64,000 nucleotides of DNA from Chelativorans sp. Marseille-P2723 (GTDB lineage: Bacteria; Pseudomonadota; Alphaproteobacteria; Rhizobiales; Rhizobiaceae), in contig NZ_CADDWI010000008.1 of NCBI RefSeq assembly GCF_902809845.1, positions 496,001 through 560,000 of the forward strand, read 5' to 3'. The position numbers and the translations under genes were made by a program. Below, one piece after another: positions 16,888 to 26,985 of the stretch. The notes beneath the pieces were generated by a model, which was not told the origin of the DNA, did no database searches, and saw nothing but the letters and a program-made list of their open reading frames with translations. Numbering within the stretch: the first letter of the stretch is position 1; each line of letters begins with the position of its first letter.

Positions 16888-16902
16888 ACTATGTTGCCCT
16901 CC
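16879..16902 (-). promoter_or_regulatory. hairpin covering the Shine-Dalgarno and TTG start of the small partner gene
   Basis: Read on the minus strand, GGAGGGCAA (16902-16894) pairs with TTGTCCTCC (16887-16879): nine pairs with one G-U and a 6-base loop. The stem contains both the ribosome binding site and the TTG codon. It may limit translation, stop nrdJ transcription, or both. There is no T-run. Confidence 0.5.
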
Positions 16903-16922
16903 TCACACGTCGTCAACTCTGC

Positions 16923-19900
16923 TCATGAGCAGCCGCTGGTGCTGCCGCAAGTATCGCACTTCTCGCAGGTGCCGTTCCGCACCATCGTGAAGTTCTGGCA
17001 TTCGGAGCACATGTTGCCCGTGTAGCCCTGCATGATCGCCTGCTGGCGGCGTTGGGATTCGAGCTTCTTGGCTTCTGCTGCCTCTTCGGCCGCCGTGTCG
17101 GTGAAGAGGGCGCTCACGCCTTCCTCTTCAGCCACATCCTCGGCCAGTTCCCGGGCGCGCTCCTCATAATCGCGGCGGAAGGCAGTGGCTTCCTCCTGAA
17201 GCCCCGCATAGGCATGCTTCAGAGCCGTAACGGTTGCGCCTGAGGAAATGGCGCGGACATTGGAGCCGCCGGAGGCTGTCGGCGCGGTGCGGGCCTGGGC
17301 AGGAGAGGCCGGTGCGGCTTCGCCCTTCGGCTCGCCCTTGCCGCTCACCACCTTGAAGGGCGTGGCGCCGCGCATGAGACCCTTGGAGAAGGGAAGCGCC
17401 TTGCCCTCATTGATGCCCCGGCCGAGCGCCGTCTTGTCGAAGTCCGACGTATCGACATGCGCCAGATCCGTGCGGCCGAGATAGGAGACGGCCAGCTCGC
17501 GGAAGACATAGTCGAGGATCGAGGTGGCGTTCTTGATGGCGTCGTTGCCCTGCACCATCCCCGCCGGCTCGAATTTCACGAAGGTGAAGGCGTCGACAAA
17601 CTCCTCCAGTGGCACGCCATATTGCAGGCCGATGGAGATCGCGATGGCGAAATTGTTCATCATGGCGCGGAAGGCGGCGCCTTCCTTGTGCATGTCGATG
17701 AAGATCTCGCCCAGACGGCCATCGTCGAACTCGCCGGTGCGCAGGTAAACCTTGTGGCCGCCGATCACCGCCTTCTGCGTGTAGCCCTTGCGGCGATTTG
17801 GAAGCCGCTCGCGCTCGCGCACCAGGCGCTCCACCACGCGCTCCACGATCTTTTCCGTGACCTGAGCGGCACGGGCAGCCATGGGCTGTGCAAGCAGCGT
17901 TTCCACCGCATCGTCCTCATCCTCCTCATCATCGGCGATGAGGGAGGCGTTAAGCGGCTGCGAGAGCTTGGAACCGTCGCGGTAGAGCGCGTTGGCCTTC
18001 AATGCCAGCTTCCAGGAAAGCATATAGGCGTTCTTGCAATCCTCGACGGTGGCCTCGTTCGGCATGTTGATCGTCTTGGAAATCGCGCCGGAGATGAAGG
18101 GCTGCGCGGCCGCAAGCATGCGGATATGGCTCTCGACCGAGAGGAAGCGCTTGCCGATCTTGCCACAAGGGTTGGCGCAGTCGAAAACAGGCAGATGCTG
18201 CTCCTTGAGGTGCGGCGCGCCTTCAAGCGTCATCGCCCCGCATACATGGATGTTGGCTGCCTCGATGTCCTTCCTGGAGAAGCCGAGCGCCGGCAGAAGC
18301 TCGAACGAGAAATCGTCAAGCTGCTCCTGCGTGAAGCCGAAGGTTTCCTTCAGCCAGTCGGCGCCGAGCGTCCATTGGTTGAAGGCGAACTTGATGTCGA
18401 AGGCGGCGGCGAGCGCGGCGTTGAGCGCGGCGATCTTCTCGTCGGTAAAACCCTTGGCCTTGAGCGTGGACGGGTTGACGCCCGGTGCCTGGTTGAGATT
18501 GCCGTGGCCCACGGCATAGGCCTCGATCTCGGCAATCTGCGCTTCGGAATAACCGAGCGTGCGCAGGGCCTCCGGCACGGCACGGTTGATGATCTTGAAG
18601 TAGCCGCCGCCGGCGAGCTTCTTGAACTTCACCAGCGCGAAGTCTGGCTCGATGCCGGTCGTGTCGCAATCCATGACGAGGCCGATCGTGCCGGTGGGCG
18701 CGATGACAGTCGCCTGTGCGTTGCGGTAGCCGTGCTTCTCGCCAAGCTCCAGCGCCCGGTCCCAGGCGGCGCGGGCGTGTTCGATCAGCGCCGGGTCGGG
18801 GCAATGCTGCGCTTCGAGCGGCACGGGATTGACGGAAAGCTTTTCATAGCCGTCGATCTGGCCATGGGCGGCGCGGCGGTGATTGCGGATGACGCGCAGC
18901 ATGTGCTGCGCATTGCGCTCGTAATCCGGGAAGGCGCCGAGCTCGGCGGCCATCTCGGCCGAGGTGGCATAAGCCACGCCCGTCATGATGGCAGTGAGCG
19001 CGCCGCAGATCGCGCGGCCCTCGTCGGAATCATAGGGGATGCCGGAGGTCATGAGCAGGCCGCCGATATTGGCGTAGCCAAGGCCCAGCGTCCGGTATTC
19101 ATAGGAGCGCCTGGCGATCTCCCTGGAGGGGAACTGCGCCATCATCACGGAGACTTCGAGCACGATCGTCCAGAGCCGGACGGAGTGCTCATAGGCTTCG
19201 ATGTCGAACTTGCCGTCCTTGCCGCGATAGGCAAGCAGGTTGATGGAGGCGAGATTGCACGCCGTGTCGTCCAGGAACATATATTCCGAGCACGGATTGG
19301 ACGCGCGGATGGGACCGGCCTCGGGCGAGGTGTGCCAGTCGTTCATGGTGGTGTTGAAATGCAGGCCCGGATCGGCGGAGGCCCATGCGGCATAGCCGAT
19401 CTTGTCCCATAGATCGCGTGCCTTCAAGGTCTTTGCCGGCTTGCCGTCTATGCGGCGGATCAGCGTCCACTCGCCGTCATTCTCGACCGCGCGCAGGAAG
19501 TCGTCCTTGATCGAGACGGAATTGTTGGAGTTCTGGCCAGAGACCGTGAGATAGGCTTCCGAATCCCAATCCGTGTCATAGGTCTTGAAGTCGATGGAGG
19601 TGTAGCCCTGCCGCGCGAACTGGATGACGCGCTTGATGTAGTTCTCAGGTACCGCGTTCTTCTTCGCCGCCTTGATTTCGCGCTTTAGCGCTGGATTCAT
19701 CTTCGGATCGTAACAGTCATCATTAGCACCATCGCAATTGACGCAAGCCTTCAGAATGGCGTCGAGATGCTTGCGCACGATCTTGGAGCCGGTGACAAGC
19801 GAGGCGACCTTCTGCTCCTCGTTCACCTTCCAGTCGATAAAGGCTTCTACGTCGGGATGATCGACATCGACGATGACCATCTTGGCGGCGCGCCGGGTGG

Positions 19901-20717
19901 TGCCGCCTGATTTGATGGCGCCCGCCGCACGGTCGCCGATCTTCAGGAACGACATAAGCCCCGAGGATTTGCCGCCGCCCGAAAGCTTCTCGCCTTCGCC
20001 GCGAAGCTCCGAGAAGTTCGAGCCCGTGCCGGAGCCGTATTTGAAGAGACGCGCTTCACGAACCCAAAGGTCCATGATGCCACCCTCGTTCACGAGGTCG
20101 TCCTCCACGGACTGGATAAAGCAGGCATGCGGTTGCGGGTGCTCGTAAGCCGACTTGGACTTGGTCAGCTTGCCGGTAAAGGGATCGACATAGTAATGGC
20201 CCTGGCCGGGCCCGTCGATGCCATAGGCCCAATGCAGCCCGGTGTTGAACCATTGCGGCGAGTTCGGCGCGACGCGCTGGGTGGCAAGCATATAGGCAAG
20301 CTCGTCCATGAAGGCCCTGGCGTCGGCTTCCGTGTCGAAATAGCCGCCTTTCCAGCCCCAATAGGTCCAGGTGCCCGCTAGCCGGTTGAACACCTGGCGC
20401 GCATCCCGCTCGGAACCGTAGCGTTCCCCCTCGGGCAGTGCCGCAAGCGCTTCTTCGTCGGCGACAGAGCGCCAGAGGAAGGAAGGAACGTCATTCTCTT
20501 CCACCTTTTTCAGGCGCGCGGGTACCCCGGCCTTGCGGAAATACTTTTGCGCCAGGATGTCGGAGGCCACCTGGGAGAACTGCGCCGGAACGTCGATATC
20601 GTCCAGCCGGAAGACGACGGAGCCGTCCGGGTTCCGGATCTCGCTGGTTGCCTTGCGGAATGCAACCTCTGCGTAAGGCGATTGGCCTTCCTTCGTGAAC
20701 CGGCGTTCGATGCGCAT
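16923..20717 (-). CDS. nrdJ: vitamin B12-dependent (class II) ribonucleoside-diphosphate reductase
   Basis: From the ATG at 20717 ([11 protein letters not shown]), preceded by AAAAGGAA, the product is 1,264 residues, the usual length for the large rhizobial NrdJ. It reduces ribonucleotides to deoxyribonucleotides with adenosylcobalamin as radical source, without needing oxygen. Visible family features include the substrate-site segment [18 protein letters not shown], the [11 protein letters not shown] stretch and [19 protein letters not shown]. The C-terminus has paired cysteines ([13 protein letters not shown]) for disulfide exchange. A longer upstream start is open but lacks a ribosome binding site. 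A tandem NrdR-box-like site lies about 230-275 bases upstream, suggesting control by NrdR. Downstream it abuts the accessory island. Confidence 0.97.
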   Translation of the reverse strand: MRIERRFTKEGQSPYAEVAFRKATSEIRNPDGSVVFRLDDIDVPAQFSQVASDILAQKYFRKAGVPARLKKVEENDVPSFLWRSVADEEALAALPEGERYGSERDARQVFNRLAGTWTYWGWKGGYFDTEADARAFMDELAYMLATQRVAPNSPQWFNTGLHWAYGIDGPGQGHYYVDPFTGKLTKSKSAYEHPQPHACFIQSVEDDLVNEGGIMDLWVREARLFKYGSGTGSNFSELRGEGEKLSGGGKSSGLMSFLKIGDRAAGAIKSGGTTRRAAKMVIVDVDHPDVEAFIDWKVNEEQKVASLVTGSKIVRKHLDAILKACVNCDGANDDCYDPKMNPALKREIKAAKKNAVPENYIKRVIQFARQGYTSIDFKTYDTDWDSEAYLTVSGQNSNNSVSIKDDFLRAVENDGEWTLIRRIDGKPAKTLKARDLWDKIGYAAWASADPGLHFNTTMNDWHTSPEAGPIRASNPCSEYMFLDDTACNLASINLLAYRGKDGKFDIEAYEHSVRLWTIVLEVSVMMAQFPSREIARRSYEYRTLGLGYANIGGLLMTSGIPYDSDEGRAICGALTAIMTGVAYATSAEMAAELGAFPDYERNAQHMLRVIRNHRRAAHGQIDGYEKLSVNPVPLEAQHCPDPALIEHARAAWDRALELGEKHGYRNAQATVIAPTGTIGLVMDCDTTGIEPDFALVKFKKLAGGGYFKIINRAVPEALRTLGYSEAQIAEIEAYAVGHGNLNQAPGVNPSTLKAKGFTDEKIAALNAALAAAFDIKFAFNQWTLGADWLKETFGFTQEQLDDFSFELLPALGFSRKDIEAANIHVCGAMTLEGAPHLKEQHLPVFDCANPCGKIGKRFLSVESHIRMLAAAQPFISGAISKTINMPNEATVEDCKNAYMLSWKLALKANALYRDGSKLSQPLNASLIADDEEDEDDAVETLLAQPMAARAAQVTEKIVERVVERLVRERERLPNRRKGYTQKAVIGGHKVYLRTGEFDDGRLGEIFIDMHKEGAAFRAMMNNFAIAISIGLQYGVPLEEFVDAFTFVKFEPAGMVQGNDAIKNATSILDYVFRELAVSYLGRTDLAHVDTSDFDKTALGRGINEGKALPFSKGLMRGATPFKVVSGKGEPKGEAAPASPAQARTAPTASGGSNVRAISSGATVTALKHAYAGLQEEATAFRRDYEERARELAEDVAEEEGVSALFTDTAAEEAAEAKKLESQRRQQAIMQGYTGNMCSECQNFTMVRNGTCEKCDTCGSTSGCS

Positions 20718-20945
20718 CTTCGTTCCTTTTCGACCCGATATATATAGCGTCCCGAGCAAGCTTTTGCTCATCACAAATGCCTTTGGGGACAACGCGAATC
20801 CTTCGCTGGCAGCAAAACGCCGCGCTGGCGCAGCCTTTCACCGTTTTCCCCAATCCTGCTGGAGCGGCCCCTCAGCCACACGAACTACCTGGAACCCGGT
20901 TGGTCCGTGATGACGCTTCGAGTGGTCGCTCTCCAACGGGAAATT

Positions 20946-20992
20946 TACTGCTAATTTGTGTGCGGCATGGAAGCAAACACTAAATGTAGTGT
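20946..20992 (-). promoter_or_regulatory. tandem NrdR-box-like operator upstream of nrdJ
   Basis: ACACTAAATGTAGTGT at 20977-20992 matches the NrdR consensus (acaCwAtATaTwGtgt) at 14 of 16 positions and is nearly palindromic. A degenerate half-matching copy lies at 20946-20961. The 15-base gap gives 31 bases centre to centre, the spacing known for NrdR box pairs. Confidence 0.6.
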
Positions 20993-21295
20993 TAACCGAT
21001 TCCTTATCCATGCTCAAGACCAGTGCCCCCAGCCGCGAAAAACGCAAAAAGAGAACCCTTCTTCCGCCTCGCGGCTACGGACGGAAGAACTTGCACGATC
21101 ACCGTTTGGGAAACTGACCGACTGCCCACTTTCCGGTCGCGTCCATGATGGACGCACAACAACCATAAAAGGCGACTCGGTTCAGGGCGTCAAGGAGCGG
21201 CGGCGTAACTTCTGTGAACACCATATTTTGGGTTCCCCGGGTGTGGATATCGGGGATGGCGCTGATGAAGCTTCTGCGCTGGGCTTCCAAAGTAG

Positions 21296-21322
21296 AAAAA
21301 GGCGGCCAGAAGCCGCCTTTTT
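21296..21322 (-). terminator. intrinsic terminator of icd
   Basis: AAAAAGGCGGC and GCCGCCTTTTT form a perfect 11-bp stem with loop CAGAA, 20 bases after the icd stop. The A and T tracts make it functional in both directions. Confidence 0.85.
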
Positions 21323-21341
21323 GAATTATCCGGGGGCTTTT

Positions 21342-22556
21342 TCAGGCCGACATGGCTTTTTGTAGGTTCTCGTCGACCTTATCGAGGAAGCCGGTCGTTG
21401 AAAGCCAGGGCTGGTCCGGCCCGATAAGAAGGGCAAGGTCCTTGGTCATGTGGCCGGCCTCGACGGTTTCGACGCACACGCGCTCCAGCGTCTCTGCGAA
21501 CTTCTTCAGTTCTGCATTGTCATCGAGCTTTGCGCGGTGCGCAAGGCCGCGCGTCCAGGCGAATATGGAAGCGATGGAGTTGGTGGAGGTCTCTTCGCCG
21601 CGCTGATGCTGCCGGTAGTGCCGGGTGACGGTGCCGTGGGCGGCCTCGGCCTCGACGGTCTTGCCGTCCGGAGTCATGAGGACGGAGGTCATGAGGCCGA
21701 GCGAACCGAAGCCTTGCGCGACCGTGTCGGACTGAACATCGCCGTCATAGTTCTTGCAGGCCCAGACGTAGCCGCCCGACCATTTCAGGTTCGAAGCTAC
21801 CATGTCGTCAATCAAGCGGTGCTCGTACCAGATCTTCTTCTCCTTGAAGGCATCTTCGAACTCGGTCTCGTAGATCTCCTGGAAGATATCCTTGAAGCGG
21901 CCGTCATAGACCTTCAGAATCGTGTTCTTTGTAGAAAGATAGACCGGGTAGCCACGCTGCAAACCGTAATTCAGGGAGGCGCGAGCAAAGTCGCGGATTG
22001 AGTCGTCGAGATTGTACATGGCCATGGCAATGCCAGAGCTTGGGGCGTCAAACACTTCGTGCTCGATGGTCTGGCCATCCTCGCCTACAAACTTGATGGT
22101 GAGCTTGCCCTTGCCTTGGAACCTGAAATCGGTGGCGCGATATTGATCGCCGAAGGCATGGCGACCAACGACGACAGGCTGGGTCCAGCCGGGTACCAGA
22201 CGCGGCACATTGCGGCAGATGATGGGCTCGCGGAAGATCACGCCGCCCAGAATGTTGCGGATCGTGCCGTTCGGCGACTTCCACATCTTCTTGAGCCCGA
22301 ATTCTTCAACGCGGGCTTCGTCCGGCGTGATGGTCGCGCATTTGACCCCTACGCCATATTCCTTGATGGCATTGGCGGCATCGATGGTGATCTGGTCGCT
22401 GGTGGCATCGCGCGATTCAATCCCCAGATCGAAATATTTGAGGTCAATATCGAGATAGGGGTGGATCAGCTTCTCTTTGATGAACCGCCAGATGATACGC
22501 GTCATCTCATCGCCATCGAGTTCAACGACGGGATTATCCACCTTGATCTTCGCCAT
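21342..22556 (-). CDS. icd: NADP-dependent isocitrate dehydrogenase
   Basis: The product is 404 residues from the ATG at 22556 ([18 protein letters not shown]), which has a GAGAGG ribosome binding site; a longer frame to 22745 has none. It oxidises isocitrate to 2-oxoglutarate in the TCA cycle, producing NADPH. Family features are [12 protein letters not shown] at the start, [12 protein letters not shown] (substrate serine), [11 protein letters not shown] (metal ligands) and [14 protein letters not shown] (NADP binding). It is the homodimeric eukaryote-like type common in alphaproteobacteria. It diverges from the trmJ-like gene, with 140 bases between them, and ends in a strong terminator. 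Confidence 0.97.
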   Translation of the reverse strand: MAKIKVDNPVVELDGDEMTRIIWRFIKEKLIHPYLDIDLKYFDLGIESRDATSDQITIDAANAIKEYGVGVKCATITPDEARVEEFGLKKMWKSPNGTIRNILGGVIFREPIICRNVPRLVPGWTQPVVVGRHAFGDQYRATDFRFQGKGKLTIKFVGEDGQTIEHEVFDAPSSGIAMAMYNLDDSIRDFARASLNYGLQRGYPVYLSTKNTILKVYDGRFKDIFQEIYETEFEDAFKEKKIWYEHRLIDDMVASNLKWSGGYVWACKNYDGDVQSDTVAQGFGSLGLMTSVLMTPDGKTVEAEAAHGTVTRHYRQHQRGEETSTNSIASIFAWTRGLAHRAKLDDNAELKKFAETLERVCVETVEAGHMTKDLALLIGPDQPWLSTTGFLDKVDENLQKAMSA

Positions 22557-22696
22557 GCCCAACCTCTCTGCGGAAAAAAGGGCGGCCGTGCCGCCGGTCA
22601 ACTTTCGAAGTGGCGCCCCTATAGCATTGCCTGAACGCTTGGCAAAGGCGTGTAGGCCCGCTTTACCACGCATCCGGAAGACGCTAACAGCGGGAA

Positions 22697-23485
22697 ATGG
22701 CAGGCACAGACAGACAACGCGAATTGCTCGCGGAAGGCCCGGCAATCATCCTCGTCGAGCCGCAACTGGGCGAGAATATCGGCATGGTAGCGCGGGCGAT
22801 GGCCAATTTCGGCCTCGCGGAGCTACGGCTTGTACGGCCGCGTGACGGTTGGCCCAACGAGAAGGCGCGCGCGGCTGCGAGCCGCGCCGACCATGTCATC
22901 GATGCCGTGCGCGTTTTCGACGATCTCTCAAGCGCCGTGGCCGATCTCAATTTCATTTATGCCACCACCGCGCGCCCGCGCGATAATTTCAAGTTAGTCC
23001 GTGGGCCGGAAGAGGCGTCCCTCGATCTGCGCGCGCGCCATGCATCCGGGCAGAAGACCGGCATCCTCTTTGGCCGCGAGCGTTGGGGCCTTACCAATGA
23101 GGAGGTGGCGATGGCCGACGAGATCGTCACCTTCCCCGTCAATCCTGCCTTCGCTTCGCTCAATGTCGCGCAGGCGGTGCTCCTCATGTCCTATGAATGG
23201 ATGAAGGGCGGAGGAAAGGGCGTGTCGCCCTACGATCATCGACAGACGCCAGCGACTCGCGAACATCTCAACAGCCTGTTCGCTTATCTGGACCGAGTTT
23301 TGTCGGAACGCGGCTATTTCCGTACCGCTGACAAGAAGCCCAAGATGATGGACAATCTGCGCGGCCTCTTCACACGTCCGGCATTCACGGTGGAAGAGCT
23401 TGCGGTGCTGCGCGGCGTTCTGGTCTGTCTGGAAAAATTCTCGCCGAACAAGCCGAAGGGCAGGGTGGTTAATGAAGAGGACTGA
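22697..23485 (+). CDS. trmJ: TrmJ-type tRNA 2'-O-methyltransferase (SpoU/TrmH superfamily)
   Basis: This 262-residue SPOUT protein carries all three knot motifs: [18 protein letters not shown] near the N-terminus, [14 protein letters not shown] centrally, and [19 protein letters not shown] near residue 150. This is the pattern of TrmJ, which methylates the ribose at position 32 of several tRNAs. The C-terminal helical part (about 190-262) is of the kind that mediates dimerisation and tRNA binding. It is followed 57 bases later by murI on the same strand. Exact substrate specificity is inferred from the family. Confidence 0.9.
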   Translation: MAGTDRQRELLAEGPAIILVEPQLGENIGMVARAMANFGLAELRLVRPRDGWPNEKARAAASRADHVIDAVRVFDDLSSAVADLNFIYATTARPRDNFKLVRGPEEASLDLRARHASGQKTGILFGRERWGLTNEEVAMADEIVTFPVNPAFASLNVAQAVLLMSYEWMKGGGKGVSPYDHRQTPATREHLNSLFAYLDRVLSERGYFRTADKKPKMMDNLRGLFTRPAFTVEELAVLRGVLVCLEKFSPNKPKGRVVNEED

Positions 23486-23542
23486 TCTTTCTGAAGGACC
23501 TCTGCGCAATCCTGCTAGCGCACCGCGGAGCGCGCTTCTGCA

Positions 23543-24349
23543 ATGGTAAATGCACAAGCGTCCCTGCCCATCCTGTTCTTCGATTCCGGTATCGGCGGGC
23601 TGTCCGTCGTGAAGGAGGCTCGCATAGTTCTGCCGGAGCATCCCTATGTCTATGTGGCCGATGATGCGGCTTTCCCTTATGGCGATTGGGAAGAGGAGGC
23701 TTTACGGGCGCGGCTCGTGGAGCTTTTCGGCAGGCTGATCGCCCGTTTCGAGCCCGCGCTGATCGTCATCGCCTGCAACACCGCCTCCACGCTCGCCATC
23801 GCTGATCTGAGGGCAGCTTATCCCGGCCAATCATTTGTCGGCACCGTGCCTGCCATCAAGCCAGCTGCCGAGCGTACCCGATCCGGCCTTGTCTCTGTGC
23901 TGGCTACCCCTGGCACTGTGAGACGGCAATATACAAGGGATCTCATCGGCCAGTATGCTGCAAGCTGCCATGTCCGGTTGGTGGGCAGCGAAAATCTTGC
24001 CCGGCTGGCGGAGCAATATATGCGGGAAGGCTTTGTCGACGAGGCGGCGGTGCGTCAGGAGATCGTTCCCTGTTTCGTGGAGCAAGAGGGCAGGCGCACC
24101 GATATAGTCGTGCTTGCTTGCACACATTACCCGTTTCTCGTCAACCGCATGCGCAAGACTGCGCCCTGGCCGGTCGACTGGATCGACACCTCCGAGGCCA
24201 TTGCACGGCGCGCGTTGGCCTTGGCGCAGGAGTTGCCGCAGCCGCAGCGGCAGGGGCTGGACCTGGCCTTTTTCACCTCGGGCAATCCGCCGCCCGCTCT
24301 CAGCAGGCTGGTCGGCGGCTTCGGTTTTGCCGTGGCAAGGGAACCCTGA
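23543..24349 (+). CDS. murI: glutamate racemase
   Basis: This 268-residue enzyme interconverts L- and D-glutamate to supply D-glutamate for peptidoglycan. Motifs are [10 protein letters not shown] near residue 13, the first catalytic cysteine in ACNTAS and the second in LACTHYP, and the intervening PYG loop. Length and motifs are complete. It sits between trmJ and rpsD on the same strand. The ribosome binding site before the ATG is weak. Confidence 0.95.
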   Translation: MVNAQASLPILFFDSGIGGLSVVKEARIVLPEHPYVYVADDAAFPYGDWEEEALRARLVELFGRLIARFEPALIVIACNTASTLAIADLRAAYPGQSFVGTVPAIKPAAERTRSGLVSVLATPGTVRRQYTRDLIGQYAASCHVRLVGSENLARLAEQYMREGFVDEAAVRQEIVPCFVEQEGRRTDIVVLACTHYPFLVNRMRKTAPWPVDWIDTSEAIARRALALAQELPQPQRQGLDLAFFTSGNPPPALSRLVGGFGFAVAREP

Positions 24350-24400
24350 TATCATCGCGAAACCGGCCTATGGATGTTCGCTTTCGGCATTCTGCACTTG

Positions 24401-24428
24401 TTGACTTTAATACCGGTCTCGCCTATTT
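24401..24428 (+). promoter_or_regulatory. candidate rpsD promoter
   Basis: TTGACT (24401-24406) and CTATTT (24423-24428) are separated by 16 bases, about 170 bases before the rpsD start. The arrangement resembles housekeeping promoters of alphaproteobacteria. Confidence 0.4.
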
Positions 24429-24596
24429 CCCCGCCAGCGCGATGGCCTTGTGCCTTCCGTGCTTAGTGACGTGTCCCGTGGGCAGTGCCTCTTGCGTGCG
24501 GCAATGTCCTGTCAGGCCTTAATGAGGGCCAGAGGAGGGCGCGTTTCCTTCACCTGGGACAAGGGGTTCCGGGTGTGTTATCTGAAAGGGAATGCG

Positions 24597-25214
24597 ATGA
24601 GCAAACGCCAATCTGCAAAATACAAGCTCGACCGACGCTTGGGCGAAAACATCTGGGGACGGCCCAAGTCTCCGGTCAACCGCCGTGAATACGGTCCAGG
24701 TCAGCATGGCCAGCGCCGCAAGGGCAAGCTTTCCGACTATGGCCAGCAGCTCCGCGCCAAACAGAAGCTGAAGGGCTATTACGGAGACATCTCGGAAAAG
24801 CAATTCCGCCGCATCTATGACGAGGCTAACCGCCGCAGGGGCGAGGCGACCGAGAACCTGATCGGCCTTCTGGAGTCGCGGCTCGACGCGATCGTGTATC
24901 GCGCGAAGTTTGTTCCCACCGTCTTTGCCGCCCGCCAGTTCATCAATCATGGTCATGTCAATGTGAATGGCCGGCGCGTGAACATTCCCTCATATCGGTG
25001 TAAGCCAGGCGATGTTATCGAGGTTCGCGAAAAGTCCAAGCAGCTCGTGATGGTGCTGGAGGCCGTGCAACTGGCTGAGCGCGATGTGCCGGACTATATC
25101 GACGTGGACCACAACAAGATGGTGGCCAAGTATGTGCGCGTCCCAGCGCTGGTCGACGTTCCATATGCGGTCCAGATGGAGCCGAACCTGGTTATCGAGT
25201 ATTACTCTCGCTGA
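24597..25214 (+). CDS. rpsD: 30S ribosomal protein S4
   Basis: The start is the ATG at 24597 ([18 protein letters not shown]), with a GAAAGGG ribosome binding site; the product is 205 residues, the standard length. S4 binds 16S rRNA early in 30S assembly. Features are the N-terminal basic region with [18 protein letters not shown] and the S4 RNA-binding domain ([14 protein letters not shown], then [19 protein letters not shown]). As usual in this order, rpsD stands alone rather than in the alpha operon. It ends with a strong terminator. Confidence 0.98.
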   Translation: MSKRQSAKYKLDRRLGENIWGRPKSPVNRREYGPGQHGQRRKGKLSDYGQQLRAKQKLKGYYGDISEKQFRRIYDEANRRRGEATENLIGLLESRLDAIVYRAKFVPTVFAARQFINHGHVNVNGRRVNIPSYRCKPGDVIEVREKSKQLVMVLEAVQLAERDVPDYIDVDHNKMVAKYVRVPALVDVPYAVQMEPNLVIEYYSR

Positions 25215-25242
25215 TCCGGCTTCACAAATTTATGGTTCTCAG

Positions 25243-25279
25243 AACGCCGGGCTCCCGTTGGTGCCCGGCGTTTTGTTTT
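25243..25279 (+). terminator. intrinsic terminator of rpsD
   Basis: AACGCCGGGC and GCCCGGCGTT form a 10-bp stem followed by TTGTTTTG, 28 bases after the rpsD stop. Confidence 0.85.
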
Positions 25280-25614
25280 GCCGGAAAGCCGTGTAGCAAG
25301 GCTTCAGAACACAGCTCGCAACGCGGGCTGTGACAAGGATCAATGCCAGTTTGTGGTACATGCCACGGGGAGGACCAAGCGAACCTGGCAAGAGCTGCTT
25401 TAAAGCCAGCGCTAATCCTGACGCTCGGCTGCGTAAGCCTATGAGGCTATCAGTATTCACATAGCATACCCGGAGCAGGCAGGTTAGAACAGCTTCTGCG
25501 GCTAACTTTTGGCTTACGTCGAGCCTTACGAAGGCAGTCGTCCGGCGGGCCGAACTTCCGCCTTGCCAACTCACCTTGACCAGCCGCCACCAAGGCTATG
25601 TCGCTTCATCGCAA
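25280..25614. other. 335-bp intergenic region, no gene seen
   Basis: A leftward frame spans this area but runs through the rpsD terminator and lacks a recognisable product. No RNA or repeat was noticed. The genes on either side are convergent. Confidence 0.45.
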
Positions 25615-26109
25615 CTATGCCTTAAGAGGCACAAACGATATCTTCCCACTGCCTTCGATCACAGCGACCTTGATCGTTGAGATGTCGTCCATGCCGTGCT
25701 GCCTGAGATAGCTTGTCAGTTCTTCTTCGGTGAGAAACTCACGGCGCAAGTTGTCCATGAGTGGTTTGCCGTTCCGCACCACCGTTAGCGGCCCCGGCGT
25801 TACCAGCTTTTCGAGCGCGGGAACATAGAAGGTGAGCGCATTTATTGCATAGTCCAAGGCCATGAAGGCAATGATGACGATCAGGCCGTCTGCGACCGAA
25901 CTGTAGCTGCCCATAGAATGAGTGGCAGCTTCTGCAATGAGCAGCATGAATATCAGGTCCATACGCGCCACTTCCCCGCCCGTCCTCCTCGGCAACAGCC
26001 GCATGAAGGCGAGAATACCGAGGTAAAGAACGAAAGCCCTGGCGATGAGTTCGAGGAGCGGAGTTTCCGGTGCAAACACTTTCAGCCAATCAGACGGGAC
26101 CAGTTCCAT
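25615..26109 (-). CDS. DUF421/YetF-family membrane protein
   Basis: This 164-residue protein has three N-terminal membrane helices (about 20-40, 50-70 and 75-98) and a soluble C-terminal domain. The family pattern is seen in FMRLLPRRTGGEVARMD after the first helix, and in VVRNGKPLMDNLRREFLTEEEL, a typical DUF421 segment. The function is unknown; related YetF proteins are linked to the cell envelope. A GAGGA ribosome binding site precedes the ATG. The gene ends about 340 bases from the rpsD terminator and starts near the tRNA-Val gene. Confidence 0.85.
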   Translation of the reverse strand: MELVPSDWLKVFAPETPLLELIARAFVLYLGILAFMRLLPRRTGGEVARMDLIFMLLIAEAATHSMGSYSSVADGLIVIIAFMALDYAINALTFYVPALEKLVTPGPLTVVRNGKPLMDNLRREFLTEEELTSYLRQHGMDDISTIKVAVIEGSGKISFVPLKA

Positions 26110-26289
26110 GTTAAAGTCCTCACATGATTAAAATTGTGCCTCGCCAGAGCGATCGAGTGGCCGAAGCACTAGGTGGCAGCCGGCCTGACATCAGAACCTC
26201 AGCATAGTGGGCGATGTTCCGGCACCTTTGCGCACCAAATGGTCGGCAAAAAGCGACAAATACAGATGGTTCAATCATTTCAAGGGAGA

Positions 26290-26365
<76 letters not shown>

Positions 26366-26565
26366 TTAGGAAAACGGCCGCAAGCGGCCACATCCCAGGT
26401 CCGTTCGTTTAGGCGTTTCACGGCGGTATCGCAAGTCAAAATTGCCCTGGGCGGACTGCGGCGTAATTCCGCCGTGGATTTGTGCACATGCCTGTTGAGA
26501 CCGCTTGACAGCAAACGCGTAAGTGCCTAAGTGACCGCCACGACGTGCATTTGGCGCGTTGGTGC

Positions 26566-26642
26566 GCGGGTGTAGCTCAGCTGGTTAGAGTGCCGGCCTG
26601 TCACGCCGGAGGTCGCGGGTTCGAGCCCCGTCACTCGCGCCA
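26566..26642 (+). tRNA. tRNA-Asp (anticodon GUC)
   Basis: The acceptor GCGGGTG pairs with CACTCGC, the D-arm is GCTC/GAGT, the anticodon loop TGTCACG gives anticodon GTC, and the T-arm is GCGGG with loop TTCGAGC. The discriminator is G, followed by an encoded CCA. Confidence 0.97.
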
Positions 26643-26985
26643 CTTAACCCTTCTGAGATCCCTTCTTCCAAACATCCGAATTGGGCTGGTGCTGCTAACC
26701 GCAAAGTCTCACGCTTTTTCGGTACGCGTTCAGCCAGTCGCGCGTGTGGGCGGCCCGTTCCTACGGCGAATTGGCTGGGCTCGTCTCGCAGGGGATCGAC
26801 CACAGGCCGCGTCTCTGGCAGATGTTACTGCATGAGCGGCCGACGCTGGCGCCTGCGGCACCTACTTCCTGCGGGTTGGTTGGATGGCAGATCCTTGCCG
26901 TTTATGCGCTGCCGTGTTCCTGCTCTCCAATAACCCGTTGATTGGGCCTGTGCGGCAGTTCATGATGAGCGGCAGGGGGGTCAGC
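26643..26985. other. 340-bp region between tRNA-Asp and the LysR gene
   Basis: No gene is supported; a longer frame of the LysR gene extends back to 26884 but lacks a ribosome binding site. Promoter elements were not identified with confidence. Confidence 0.4.

Larger units (their letters stand above)
20718..21341. other. 620-bp region between icd and nrdJ
   Basis: It contains the NrdR-box-like pair near 20946-20992 and the icd terminator near 21296-21322. No credible gene is present; the short frames lack start sites and overlap the terminator. The length leaves room for a leader RNA before nrdJ, but no cobalamin riboswitch motif was recognised. Confidence 0.5.

Noticed and set aside
1-16900. 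CRISPR array or insertion sequence in the island
   Set aside because: No regularly spaced repeats, transposase motifs or terminal inverted repeats were seen on either strand.
17457-19412. A 651-codon rightward frame opposite nrdJ
   Set aside because: It is antisense to highly conserved nrdJ sequence, is a by-product of GC-rich codon use, and shows no recognisable domain.
20718-20945. Cobalamin riboswitch upstream of nrdJ
   Set aside because: The conserved B12-box pattern was not recognised; the only clear element is the NrdR-like site.
25239-25574. A 111-codon leftward frame after rpsD
   Set aside because: It runs through the rpsD terminator hairpin and has no recognisable product.
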